A stretch of 64,000 bases of DNA from Armillaria gallica (Eukaryota; Basidiomycota; Agaricomycetes; Agaricales; Physalacriaceae): positions 5,270,001 through 5,334,000 of the forward strand of contig JBANDB010000005.1 of assembly GCA_037576215.1 (NCBI GenBank). Direction: 5' to 3'. The notes under the pieces are model-generated. The model was not told where the DNA came from. It made no database searches and was given only the letters and a program-made list of their open reading frames with translations. Positions 47,038 to 57,762 of the stretch are shown here, piece by piece. Numbering within the stretch: the first letter of the stretch is position 1; every line of letters starts with the position of its first letter. The translations under genes were made by a program, and so were the position numbers.

Positions 47038-48091
47038 GGGAGTTTGGAACAGAAATACATATTGGAATTAACCGCGTGCTACCATTTAGGGGATGTACAC
47101 GTCGACTTTTGCACAAAAAAAACTCACAATATTTGCCTCAAATTGCACAAAGAAATTCGCCCTCTGCGACCGTTACGTGACATCCCGAAAAGGAGATCAC
47201 GCAGTGAAGCGGGAATAAAAATAATAAATAATAAATAGAGAAAAAGGAAAGGATCTTAGGAAGAGTATACCTACCAGTACAATCGAAAATAATTTTGAGC
47301 GTCTCGAACCCGAGGTCAAAGAGGATGGTGTGAAATGATACATTCAGCATTTAACGCCTGAGGTATAGCCACTATCAAGTGGCAGACCTGCCGTGCAGTA
47401 GCACTCGGAATCATTTACCACATGAGATGCATTGAGTTCTTTGCTCTCAAAATTCCTTTCTTATCTGAAGAAAATTTAACGAAGTCTACAGAGGTTACAC
47501 ATTACTTATCTGTTATTTTTCAGGCAAGTAAAACGGCAACCCTGTATTTATTTTAAGAGCATAGCTAAGAGTACATGCCGTACAACTCTACTGCCTGAAT
47601 GTATTTATATTCTCCCGTGACGAACATTGAAATGTTGATCCCAGAGCAATTGTGCCAGCAGCCTGGTAATGGCATACGTGTCAGGCCAAGCGATAGTCGC
47701 ATCGCCGTCGATGGTCCTGATTCCTCGTCTCTTGATTGTGATGTGCGAGCAAGTGGTGGGGCATGCAGTTGATGGGAGAGGAAAACGGCGGTGCACGTCG
47801 TTACTGTCGTTGGTGATGGCGAGGGGATCGTGGTGGGATCGTGATGAGAGTACGAATTAGGACGACTTGCTCTGTGGATTTAGAAAACTCGAACATCGGC
47901 ATTCGGCCATATGAGGAGTATCCGGCAAAAACGGCAGGAGCGCGCTGAGGATTTTGATCGCGTTTTGACCAAAACAAGACACGGGACAAACAACAGTCAT
48001 CATTCCGTTGATCACCCACTTCCACGCCGGACGACCTTTACTTTCCTCCCTTCACGACTCTGCATTCTGATACCCCCCATTTTATTTAATT
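47038..48091. other. Intergenic, divergent promoters
   Basis: 1.05 kb between the RFT1 start and the next plus-strand start. It includes an AT-rich repeat-like run (AATAATAAATAATAAATAG at about 47218-47237). No gene seen. Confidence 0.55.
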
Positions 48092-50256
48092 ATGGCCTCC
48101 GACTCTTCGACTTCAACGACGCCATTAATCTTAACCCCGGAATCCACAGGGACATCACCCGAGCCAATCTCAACGGATACAGCCATGAAGAAATCGAGAC
48201 GACAAACCGCATTTTATCCCAACATGAACCCGTCAAATAAACCGCAGAAGCCGTTCAGTCGGAGTGCTGCGAAACGGCAGAGTGTAATGGCGCTGGGGAG
48301 CATTGAACACCTGCAATATTATTTCACGAAGACAGGGATTGCCGCCAAGAAGAAGTAGGTCCAATTATATTCGTGCCGAGCGCCTATCATTCTGTTCCCT
48401 GACATCGTCTAGTAATTTAGGAAAATCTGTGAAGGGTCTGGTACCTGCGCTCGGCGGCATAGCCCATATACGAAATAACTCCAGTCTCGGTAGCCTCCCT
48501 GAACTTAGATTACCACCCACACCGGTGATACCAGACTCCCACGGACCCGCGTTCCCGCCTTTTGTCAAGACTTATGAGACAGACCCGGAATCCCTGTTAC
48601 CAGGCGTGGTTGAAGACCTCTCGGCCGTCGCTAGCGCATGGCGGATCGATAATCCGCTAAACTCCGAGCTTCTAGGAGCAGAATCGTTCGATGTGCTCGG
48701 TGTACTGAAAACCACGACAGCTGCCATTCGCGCTGTGCGGAACTATGTCGTCTCCCTACCAGACGAATCTGCAGGCACGATACGGGCGCAGTTCCGTTCC
48801 AAAGTCCTTGGTCCCAAAGCTATACGATTACCCTCCCAATCGCAGTCGGGTTCACCTCCAGATCCTTTGACGCTCATCCGGCGGTCGGCGTTAGAAGTGT
48901 TGACCGTACTTCGGGAATTAGAGGAGAAGAGCCGGTTACCGCTCAGTGATGAAGCATATGATGCTCAAAGTGACGGTGCCAATTCACGGAATGGCGGTGG
49001 TCCACCATCAAGAGTAGCTAGTCCTAGCATGGGATCTGATAAGCTGCCTCCGGACGGAGACAATCTGCATGTACACGAAGTGGACCTTGATACAGCGGTC
49101 TCCTTTACCCTGATGCAAGTCCAAGGCAGATATGAAAGCGTACCTGTGTGGGAAGATGAGGACGAGCAATTTGACAGCGAGGAAGACGACCAGAGGGACC
49201 GGTGGGATGAAAAGCTCGTGGTTGGCAGTGGCTGGCTGTACCGGCAGGACATAAAATGGGGAGAATTGGAGAAAGAACGGAAGACTGTAGGGTCATACCT
49301 GGACGTCGTGGACGAGGTGCTGTTTGAAGGCAAGAAAGACGATACTCGTGGATGGGAGCGAAAGGCCCGTAAAGCTGCTGTGCGGGGGAACAAACGGAGG
49401 GTGTCCGCTGGAGATGCCGAAGGGAGAGGTTTTGGTTTATACCCTATCTCTGGGGGAAAGCGGCGTGTTTCTACTGGTATACTTGACATCCGTATCACCG
49501 AGGAGCCCGAGGACGTGGAAGATATCGCTGAGGAGCCTGAAGACAGCATGGACGACGACGATCTTCCCGAGTGGGCCAAGCGACATGCATTCGAGGGTGA
49601 TGAGTTAGGTTTGTACGTTCTACATCAGTCTTACCTCAAACTAACTAACTGTCTATAGACCGCGTTCATGCGTTGCTTGCCGCTCTTCTTCCTCCTTCGC
49701 TACAAGAAGCTTTGGCTCCAGCGTCACCTCGATCAGCATTCCTCGACAGCCTATCGTCCGGCCAGCTTCTCTGTTCTGCATACAATGCTGGTGTTCGGAA
49801 GTCCAAGAAACCATGGGGTTACGTGAACAAGGACAGCGTGCATGATATACTTTCTCTCGAACGGGCTGAAAAGGAGTCGGGCGATCCAGAGACACCCAAG
49901 AAAGGGTGGACGTTTCGACGGACGGATAACCTACGTCTGTGGGTTGGGTGCGTACAATTCTATGTGTGTGTTGAATCGCATTGACGGATGTTAATAGTGC
50001 CCTGAAGCTGCGGTATATGCTTCCTATCGTCGTTCCCTCGCAGGTACTCCCGCCAAGCCATAGCGGGCCAGGAAATTCCCCGTTGAGCTCTCCCCAGGCC
50101 TCTCAGACTCGCTTTCCTGGTGGCACGTCGGAGCCGCCAATCATGTTTGATGCCAAAGTCGTAGCAAGTAAAAGTGAGGGATGGGAAGATATGTTGGAGG
50201 CGGTTCTGATGCGATGGATGCAGAAGGTTGTTGATGAACGTAGGAATGAAAGTTAA
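48092..50256 (+). CDS. Conserved-looking fungal protein of unknown function, 668 aa
   Basis: Not recognised with certainty. Four exons (48092-48354, 48413-49608, 49659-49947, 49998-50256) join in frame. The N-terminal 70 residues are Ser/Thr-rich and basic. A helical middle (residues about 150-290) has segments such as FDVLGVLKTTTAAIRAVRNYV and RRSALEVLTVLRELEE. An acidic stretch (EDEDEQFDSEEDDQ) follows near residue 335, then basic and acidic patches. The C-terminal 180 residues (LLPPSLQEALAP..FLDSLSSGQLLC..RTDNLRLWVGALKLRYM) resemble a calponin-homology-like fold, with a buried leucine-rich core and a Trp-containing helix. That last point is an inference only. No signal peptide or membrane span, so cytosolic or nuclear. 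Confidence 0.7.
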
Positions 50257-50524
50257 TGACTATGGAAGCTATTATTGTACAATTTTCTATACCGGCGGAT
50301 TACGATTACCCTTTTGTTTTACATACATACATTGCTATCGATATTGTACAGTAGATCATGCGGACGGCTCGGCTTTCTAATGGTGGAATAACACATTCTC
50401 TGACTGAGAAGCAGGCATTTAAAACTCCCACATCGCTCTGGTTTTTCAGCTGAGCAGATAAAATTGATCCATTTGACCATTGTTGCATGCCAAAAAAAAA
50501 TCATTTCAAGTCACAAAAAACAAA

Positions 50525-53500
50525 TTAGCTCAACTCTCGATCAACCACGTCCTTCAACACCTCCCTAAAGCGCAACGACCACCACCCACGTTCCTCTCTT
50601 TCTTGACGCTTCTCGCTCCCGACCAACTGTAAGGAAGGACTCTTCGGGATAGGAAGACCCGAAGCCACCAATGAATCAACAACGGTGCGCTGCAGTCGGT
50701 CGTCGTCATACTCCAACCCAAGCGGTATGGACATCAACCTCAGCGTAGAATTCTTGCAGCGCTCCAGAGCCTCAAGCCATCGTGCCCGTTCATCCGGTTC
50801 CGTACTTACATGTATCGTAGCGATTCCAGCACTGGAGGAGACGATATCGACAGATTTACTCCGCAGGATGGCGAGGTCAGTCACAGGAAGGACTTGCAGA
50901 GAGATCATAGAAGGCTCTGAAAAAAGGGATGAGGCAGTGAACGACAAGTATTGAAAGGACCTTTAACCTTCTGCAGAGATGCCCAAGATTCTAACCACAC
51001 TAACATCCTCACAGAGATTCCAGCTCCCGTCCTCTGTCGGTATCGTCACGATCAAGAGATCTGTAAACACAAATAGCTGCAGCATGACATCGGACGTGAC
51101 AGGCGGAACGTTCTTTGTAGCCCTTGACTGGAAGTGCGTCGTTTGAAGTTTGGAGATATGCTTCTTGTTGCCTGTTGAGTCAAGAAAGGAAGAGTTCGGC
51201 GTTGGCGAAGCAGGCGTATCCCAGGAACTAGTCGTAGAAACCGCTCCAATCGAAGAGCCAGTCGCAGAAGAAGCGTTCGATTTCACAGAACCAGATCGCG
51301 CACGACGCGCATCCCAGTCATTGATAGCAGACACTAGTCTGCTGGAGCGATTTTGGAGACGGTCACCTAGAGATTCAGAAACCTGTGTAGACGAAGAGAT
51401 GTCAGAGTCGATCCGGCGAACTCGGCCTTGATGCAAAAGTCGTCGATCACGTCTTGCGATTTCGGCTAGACCAGGGATGCGTTCGGTTACGCTCTTGACG
51501 AACTCGTATTCATCCTCCCGAAGCTTGACCTCCGCCATGACCTTGATAATCAGATCGGTCGACCGTAGGAGACACAGAGTTGGCAGATAATCTTGATGCG
51601 TCTGAGGCGTTGCGTCCAGAAGGCGCTACAAAAACGCATTATTTCTGAAAACACAGTCGGAGCAACGACGGATCTCACCTCAAAGACACCAGGATACACA
51701 GCAATCCTGTTCACCGGTTCAACCAAGAACCTGTCCAAGGACCAACCCTTGCAATCACTTGTCGCCTCTTGCAGCCGGACGAATTCGCCGAAATCACTTT
51801 CCCTGTCTGCGACAAGAGCTCGAACTAGTTCCACACCTTCGGCCAATCTCACCATATACGGTTGATAGATCTCCAACCTAGGGACAAATTCCCGTAAGGC
51901 CTCTGCACGTCCTTCGACACCAAGATGCTGATCTGAATCCATCGACTGTAAGGCCGACAGGATTTGCGTGTGCAGATTCAGAATGTCTTCCAGCCAGTCG
52001 AACAGCCTGGCAATCCCAGAGGGTACGCCTGATATCCAGGTCTTTGAATCTTGCACACGAAGCGGGAGCACGAACAGTCTGACAATGCACGTCAGGCGAT
52101 GAACAAAGGTGGCCTCCGTCTCTCGAAGCTCCCATAAGATTTCTTGACGACGAATGTTGGATTCTCCACGCTGGACTTGAAGCATGTCACACTCCGATGA
52201 GTTCTGCCTTGTTACCGCTTCCTCATTTGGACCTCCGTTCGCAGATTTTGGACGGAGTTTTCTCGGCTCGACTACGCTCGAGCGTAGCTGCTGCTGCTGC
52301 TGATTCTTCCGACCAGTTGATTCTCTCGGTCGACCTCCGCTAAGAGTACGAAAAAGAGCCTCCGCTCCCGAGCTGAGCTCGTCGCACTCGTCATTATGCC
52401 AGATTTCGCTCCCCATCGCAGACAAAATACTATCCGCATGGGACAACACCTCCTGGGTTCCCCGGTTAGCAGTTTGATACACCTCATCCGACTCCGATGG
52501 AGGTATACCGAAAGCTCTGCGCTCGCGAGCGGCGGCGATTCGTGAGTGCTCGGCCAAACTGACGGCATCAAAGTTCTGTGAATCATGATCCTGATAATAT
52601 TTGCCGACATTGGGAGATTCAGGAGGTTTCTTCTCGACGGACGATTTGGACAGGGCGCGGAATCGGGAGGGAGGAAAGTGGGACGACGGGGAAGATCGGT
52701 CATCTTCAGCAGACACCAGGACGGTAGGAGTCCGTCTGTGATCATCTTGATAGTCGTCTTCCTCGTCATATTCGGATTCCGAAACAGGGCCATCTTCGAG
52801 ATCATTTTTCATGACATCTGTCGACCCGCTGATAGCCAAGCCTTCTTCGCCGCTATAGTCGCTCTCCTCATCGACGACTTTCTTTTCGCCTGGGTTAGAA
52901 AACTGTAGTCCATTCACAATACCCATAAGCTCCGCCTTTCGTCGAAGATGTGCTTGGTCTGTGCCCTCAGCATCAACAAAAGGGACTCCGTTGTCGTCAT
53001 AGTCGTCCTGATATTCTGAGTCCGACGAAGCGTACGAGATGATGGATCGCCTAATTCCAGCCTCCTTTGGTCTACCATAGATGTCCTCGTTTATGAAGGG
53101 TTCAGTCTCAAGACTTTCGCCCCGACTTCTCGTGACTTTGGGTGAAATTTGAAAGCCGAGTCCACAACCTGCAGCCTCAAATGGTTCGACCTCGCTCTCG
53201 GAGCTTGAACTTGAAGCGAAGACTTCGGCATTGGCTACGACGAGTTTGCGTGCATTGCGGTTCTGTGTATCATAACGACCCTCGAAATCGGATTCGTCAG
53301 TGAGCTGTCCTCGAAATCGGACGCCACCCGGTGACTTTCCTCTGGGGCGGGGAATATTTGATACAAATGCTTTGGGCTTGCCGGGCTGGGGCGCCGAAGG
53401 AGGGTCTTGGCTGACTTTAGGATTGAGAAACGTGCCAGGGTCTGTCCGAGACCGTGCGCGGGAAGGTCGTATAGGTATATTACTTTCTGTCTGCTGCAAG

Positions 53501-54332
53501 AGGGTGGTTAACAGGTGCACATACGCGGGAATGAGTAACGTACCTTGGTCACAGGTTTTGGTACAATATATTCGCAGGTCGTTGAGGACGTCGTTGAAGA
53601 CTTCCGGCGCAGCAAACTGCGCACAGATCTGAGAGCACTTGCTCCGGTAAATGAAGCTGGTAACGATGGCTCGACGCTGTCGATTTTAGGCGAGAAAAGA
53701 TTGGGGGTGGGAGCTCGTAAAACAGATTTAAGTACTGGCTTTGGTGCATCTTGCTTTGCCTTGGGCGTCATGGGTTCTTCCATGGGTGGCGGACACGGCG
53801 GCTGAGGTGTAACAGGTCGTGAACGCGGTGAAGATGGTGCCATGCTTGGAGACAGCATCCGTTCGACATGAAAGCTCTTCACAGAAAGCTGAGCAGGAGA
53901 AGGAGTAGTATGGGAGCTCGCTGCACGCGATGGCGGGCGCGTCATTCTATCAATGGTGTCCCTCAACGACGGCAGTAGCTGCGTCTCGACCATCGGTAGA
54001 TTCATCATGTGGCTCTCGCGCTTGTTGAACTTGTTTTTCGACGACATCGTTGTAAATCGCTTTTCCGAGCGAGGCTGGAATTCAAACGACGAATCCGAGT
54101 CTGGCTGGGAGACTGGCATGTATATGTCCGGCGACGAAGGGGCCTCTACAGGACGGTATACACCATCGCTTTCGGTGCTAGACTGCTGAGCGTGTCTACT
54201 GAGAAAACTGAAGCCTCCAGCTGCAGCATAGTGCGATGGCGGCAAGAAATTGGGTGGTCGCGGTGATGGCGGGTAGTAGGACGCCGGCGGTGCTGGGGAA
54301 TGAGCCCTAGTATTGGAGCGCGACAATGGCAT
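50525..54332 (-). CDS. Rho guanine-nucleotide exchange factor (DH-PH)
   Basis: Four exons (53544-54332, 51679-53493, 50968-51625, 50525-50916) give 1217 aa. The first 700 residues are disordered, Ser/Pro/Asp/Glu-rich, with several acidic stretches and a short glutamine run (about 52280-52300) coded by CAG repeats. A Dbl-homology domain starts near residue 709 with RRQEILWELRETEATFVHRL. It includes FDWLEDILNLHTQILSAL, LEIYQPYMVRLAEGVELV and GWSLDRFLVEPVNRIAVYPGVFERLLDATP. A PH-like region follows at about 1030-1160, with LQLFVFTDLLIVTI and the typical WLEALERCK helix. Such proteins load GTP onto Rho-family GTPases such as Cdc42 or Rho1 to direct actin and polarity. The partner GTPase is unknown. 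Exon phases agree throughout. Confidence 0.88.
52276..52302. repeat. CAG/CTG trinucleotide run inside RhoGEF
   Basis: A short run of CTG triplets on the plus strand (GCTGCTGCTGCTGCTG) codes a Gln tract in the disordered part of the RhoGEF. Such runs vary in length between strains. Confidence 0.6.
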
Positions 54333-54791
54333 CTTCAGCGGGGAAGAAGAAGAGTTCAGTACTGTATGGATTCCCGCTGCTGTTCACGACGTCGTCGGGT
54401 GAACGAACGAACGTCGTCGCTGTCGTAGACGATGACGAAGGAAACTTCTAAGAAAGGAAGTCACCGCCACAGCGATCGACCGGCCCGGCGGTTCATTATT
54501 GGGACGTCACGGTGCTTGACCAAGTACCACCACTGCGTCGCACGGTAGCGGGTAAGTTGTTTGTACTTGCTCCTGTTCTTCCTACCATTTGATTGCGTCA
54601 TTAACGTGGAGGCGAGACAGTTCTTGCGGTTCCCAAGCGGATGCCAAGCATATATAATTCACAGCCTTTCGATACGTAACCCTTGATTAAAAAAAGCTCA
54701 CAACACTTTACAGCCTTCCACGACGACTCTTTCTGCCTGGAGCAAGAAATTCCTGTTGCATTCCTTCTCTTAACCCACATTCTTTAACCCA
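54333..54791. promoter_or_regulatory. Divergent promoter of RhoGEF and small Cys-rich gene
   Basis: 459 bp between two outward-facing start codons. CT-rich and GC-rich stretches occur, for example at 54400-54530. No specific site was identified. Confidence 0.5.
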
Positions 54792-55333
54792 ATGTCGAAC
54801 GACTGCTGCAGTATATTTTTCTGCTGCTGTTCATGCTTCTGTATGTTTTTCTATACCTTTTTGCGTCGAGTGTCTTGGCTTCTGACCTGCGATGCGCAGC
54901 GATATGCGGTCACTCGGACCTCTGTCGATTGTGTCTGTTCTGCTCTCCCAGAAAGCGTCCAACCGCAGAGGATGACGCAGAGCTAGACCGACAGTACAAT
55001 GCCGTACTTCAAGAACAGCAGGCTGAGCGCGCGCGAGCTCTCAGGGAGAAGCAATATACCAAGACGCCCCAGATGTCGACGGGGCCCAAAGGGCATTCGC
55101 CGTCCCCAAGCCGAGGCCAGAATTTCTCCCCTCCGCCAATGTACACACCAGGCCCAGGCGGCCATCCTTCCCCGGACTCTCCTCCAGAAGATCGCCGCCG
55201 CGGACATAGTCCCCAGCCTTCTGGGGGACACAGTCCTCGACCCTCTCGACATAGTCCCAGACCTTCAGCTGACCTTCGTAATGACGAAGCTCATGTTGCT
55301 CTGCCTAACCCCTACGACCACCATCAATCTTAG
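54792..55333 (+). CDS. Small Cys-rich, Ser/Pro-rich protein, 160 aa
   Basis: Two exons (54792-54840, 54900-55333) with a consensus 59-nt intron. The N-terminus is packed with cysteine (MSNDCCSIFFCCCSCFSICG.., then C..C..CLFC), a pattern that suggests multiple palmitoylation and membrane attachment, although no hydrophobic span of full length is present. After residue 45 a charged helix (AEDDAELDRQYNAVLQEQQAERARALREK) is followed by a disordered Pro/Ser/Gly/His-rich tail with repeated SPxPS and GHSP units. Family not recognised. Without the intron the first frame is a shorter chain, so the spliced model is preferred. Confidence 0.6.
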
Positions 55334-55665
55334 GAAGTATCAGGATTTCGAGAAAAGAAGGCAGTAGTTTGCAGTTCGAAGGACTTATAGATACCATCTA
55401 CTCCCCGAGACTCGAGATATCCAGTTTTACTTGTTTCCGAATGGACACCGTGGGCGTCTTGACGACTCACCGACACATGTGCAGAGCCAATATTACAACG
55501 GTTTTCGGGGCAGGCAGCGGTTTTCATAGTGCACGTTACTTTTTGTTACAAATATCCATCACGGTATGGTACAATATGATAAAGCAAATGTGAGATAAAC
55601 CTAGCTAGCCAAGCTTGGAGTCCACGCAATTATAACTACAAAGGTTTGCCCAGCTTACATGTTCT
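55334..55665. other. Intergenic, convergent 3' ends
   Basis: 332 bp between the small Cys-rich gene and the F-box stop. Likely 3' UTRs. No gene seen. Confidence 0.6.
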
Positions 55666-57330
55666 TCATTTACGCTTTCTAGTCAAAGACAGCGTCTTAG
55701 AGTCCAACCACCGGAAATGATGCTCTTTTCCCGCCCGATCTCTCAATTGACTGACCGTCGTGGCATCTACCGGCTTGACGATATTCCGCAGCGTAACAGA
55801 GTCCAAGCACGAAACGTATCCATGCACAGACACCAGTGCGGGAGGATGCCAACGCGAGGTAAGCATATCCACCAGGGCATCACGCATAGTAGACGACGGG
55901 TTCAATGCGAGATCAAGAGACGTGAGCTTCGGCAACAAATTGGCTACGGGAGGGTTATGTGATTGAATGAGAGGCGGAGAGAAGGTAAGCGACCGGACGA
56001 ATCCCTCCTTCAGCGTCTTGCAACCCTGGATGATTTCTGCTAGAATCACATGACAGCATTGTATAGACAGCTCAGTAAGGCCGGGGGTCAGCCTTAGAAT
56101 GGCTATCATTTCCTGGTCTTTAACGTCGATTTCCTCAAGGACGAGCACCTTCAGCCCGTGCAGAGGCTGCTCCAACAATTCCAGAAATTCTCTGTATATA
56201 GGCATAAATTGGGGGATATGTGCGGTGTCTTTGCAGACAAGCGTGATAGATTCGAGCTGCGGGAATGTGAAGGCACGGGTGATGGGGGGAATAATACTGG
56301 CGTCATTGACATGGAGGGTTTGTACCGTCCCCAAATCCGTCTTCGCAAGACCTTGAATGCTGTTAACGTCCTCGGGGTAGCCTCCAAGTTCTAAAATTTG
56401 CACTCGGGGGAACTTTGAAAGGAACTCGACAAAGTTCGAATAGGAACACTGGATATACAAGGTTAAATTGGAGATTTGGTGATAAGGAAATGTGTGGGAA
56501 ACAGCCTCTGGGGTTATGGCGATGTTCAGGGTGCGAAGTTTGGGAGCGTCACCGAAAACGTCACGATCGGTCGTGAAAAGACAATCCGAGTCAACAACTA
56601 GCTCTTCCAAATTCTGGAGATGATGCTTGACGGGAGAGAGCCTTTGGCCGAAATGGACGGATCCAAGATCCATTTTGCGCCATTTTGGAGCAGTGTCAAG
56701 GAGGACGTCGTAGAATCCAAATGCACCAGCCAATGCAGTGGCAGACACATCCTCGTAGATATGTAGAACTTGGATAGTGAGTGGAACGTCGCCAGAACGG
56801 GTGATATACATCTGGAGACATTGCAGAGTGAAGGTCGATACGGCCGTTGGGTTGATAGAAAATACAGCCCAAAGGGATTTCGTTGAAACTGCCAATGAAC
56901 GCCAGCGAGAGCAAACAAGGGAGATGCTCATGGCGCTCAAAGTCCGCGTTTCACTGATGCAATTGACGTCTTCATTGCCTTGTTTGCAGCATTGGGCGAA
57001 GATTTCTGACAACATCTCGTTTGGAAGGCGTCTGATGGGTGCCAAAATGGAGCGGCATTTTTCCGCGTTTAGTTTGAGTTCCCTCTGCTCGGATTCTCGT
57101 TGCGCCACCAGGGTGTAGAGACGGAAAAGCTCGTCGTCGTATCGCTGAACCTCCTTCTCTATGGCACTGAGACTTTCTTTTATCTGGTGCACGTCAGAAG
57201 CAGAAGGGACGTAGTCCGATCTCGCTTGCAACTGCCGAGGAGGGGCTGTAGTTCCTGTAGAAAAAGGCGGCTGCTCGCCGAAAGACATTCTATGAAAAGG
57301 ATCGATTCCGAAACAGTCAGAGCAAGACAT
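55666..57330 (-). CDS. Coiled-coil F-box protein with LRR-like C-terminus
   Basis: A single exon gives 554 aa, beginning at ATG 57330. A coiled coil (residues about 47-95, HQIKESLSAIEKEVQRYDDELFRLYTLVAQRE) leads into an F-box (ILAPIRRLPNEMLSEIFAQC), followed by CSRWRSLAVSTKSLW and by degenerate leucine-rich repeats to the C-terminus. This layout is very common in agaricomycetes, which carry large families of such genes. F-box proteins join targets to the SCF ubiquitin ligase through Skp1; the target is unknown. A second in-frame ATG fifteen codons in (MSFGEQPPF) is an alternative start. Confidence 0.88.
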   Translation of the reverse strand: MSCSDCFGIDPFHRMSFGEQPPFSTGTTAPPRQLQARSDYVPSASDVHQIKESLSAIEKEVQRYDDELFRLYTLVAQRESEQRELKLNAEKCRSILAPIRRLPNEMLSEIFAQCCKQGNEDVNCISETRTLSAMSISLVCSRWRSLAVSTKSLWAVFSINPTAVSTFTLQCLQMYITRSGDVPLTIQVLHIYEDVSATALAGAFGFYDVLLDTAPKWRKMDLGSVHFGQRLSPVKHHLQNLEELVVDSDCLFTTDRDVFGDAPKLRTLNIAITPEAVSHTFPYHQISNLTLYIQCSYSNFVEFLSKFPRVQILELGGYPEDVNSIQGLAKTDLGTVQTLHVNDASIIPPITRAFTFPQLESITLVCKDTAHIPQFMPIYREFLELLEQPLHGLKVLVLEEIDVKDQEMIAILRLTPGLTELSIQCCHVILAEIIQGCKTLKEGFVRSLTFSPPLIQSHNPPVANLLPKLTSLDLALNPSSTMRDALVDMLTSRWHPPALVSVHGYVSCLDSVTLRNIVKPVDATTVSQLRDRAGKEHHFRWLDSKTLSLTRKRK

Positions 57331-57762
57331 TATGAACAGAACACACTTTATAGATCAACGCGTTGAACGTAGAAGCTAGAAGTGAGTTTGTAAGTTCTGG
57401 TCAGATATCAGCCGATAAATTTACCAGTCGTCTGTTGTGCTAGAAAGTTGTGACTGCCTGCCTGATTGTTACTGAAGTGTGAGGTGAACAAATGTATCTC
57501 CAAAAAATGAATAGTAGCTGTGTGTCATAGAAACGAAACGTACAGGGTAGAAAGGATGTCAAAGGATGGCCCACGTCGTAAAAAGATAAAGTACAGAATC
57601 TCAATTCCTGGTCATACTACTGAGACATAGCCAACGCGTTTGCCAAATGAAGACAATCAAGAACTCATTGCATGATGTCAGCTGTTTTATGTCAGCTGTG
57701 ACCCTCTGCAAAATTCCGGCTTCTAGGCGCTGTACTTTTCTTCCGTCCACCGCCTAACTATC
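57331..57762. promoter_or_regulatory. Divergent promoter of F-box gene and TOM70
   Basis: 432 bp between two outward-facing start codons. AT-rich in the middle, with CT-rich sequence just before TOM70. No specific site was identified. Confidence 0.55.

Noticed and set aside
48965..49579. Long Ser-rich minus-strand ORF inside the 668-aa gene
   Set aside because: Antisense shadow of an acidic coding region; Ser-rich runs are the complement of Glu/Asp codons.
52272..52805. 177-codon minus-strand ORF in the RhoGEF
   Set aside because: An alternative frame of the disordered coding exon, with no independent support.
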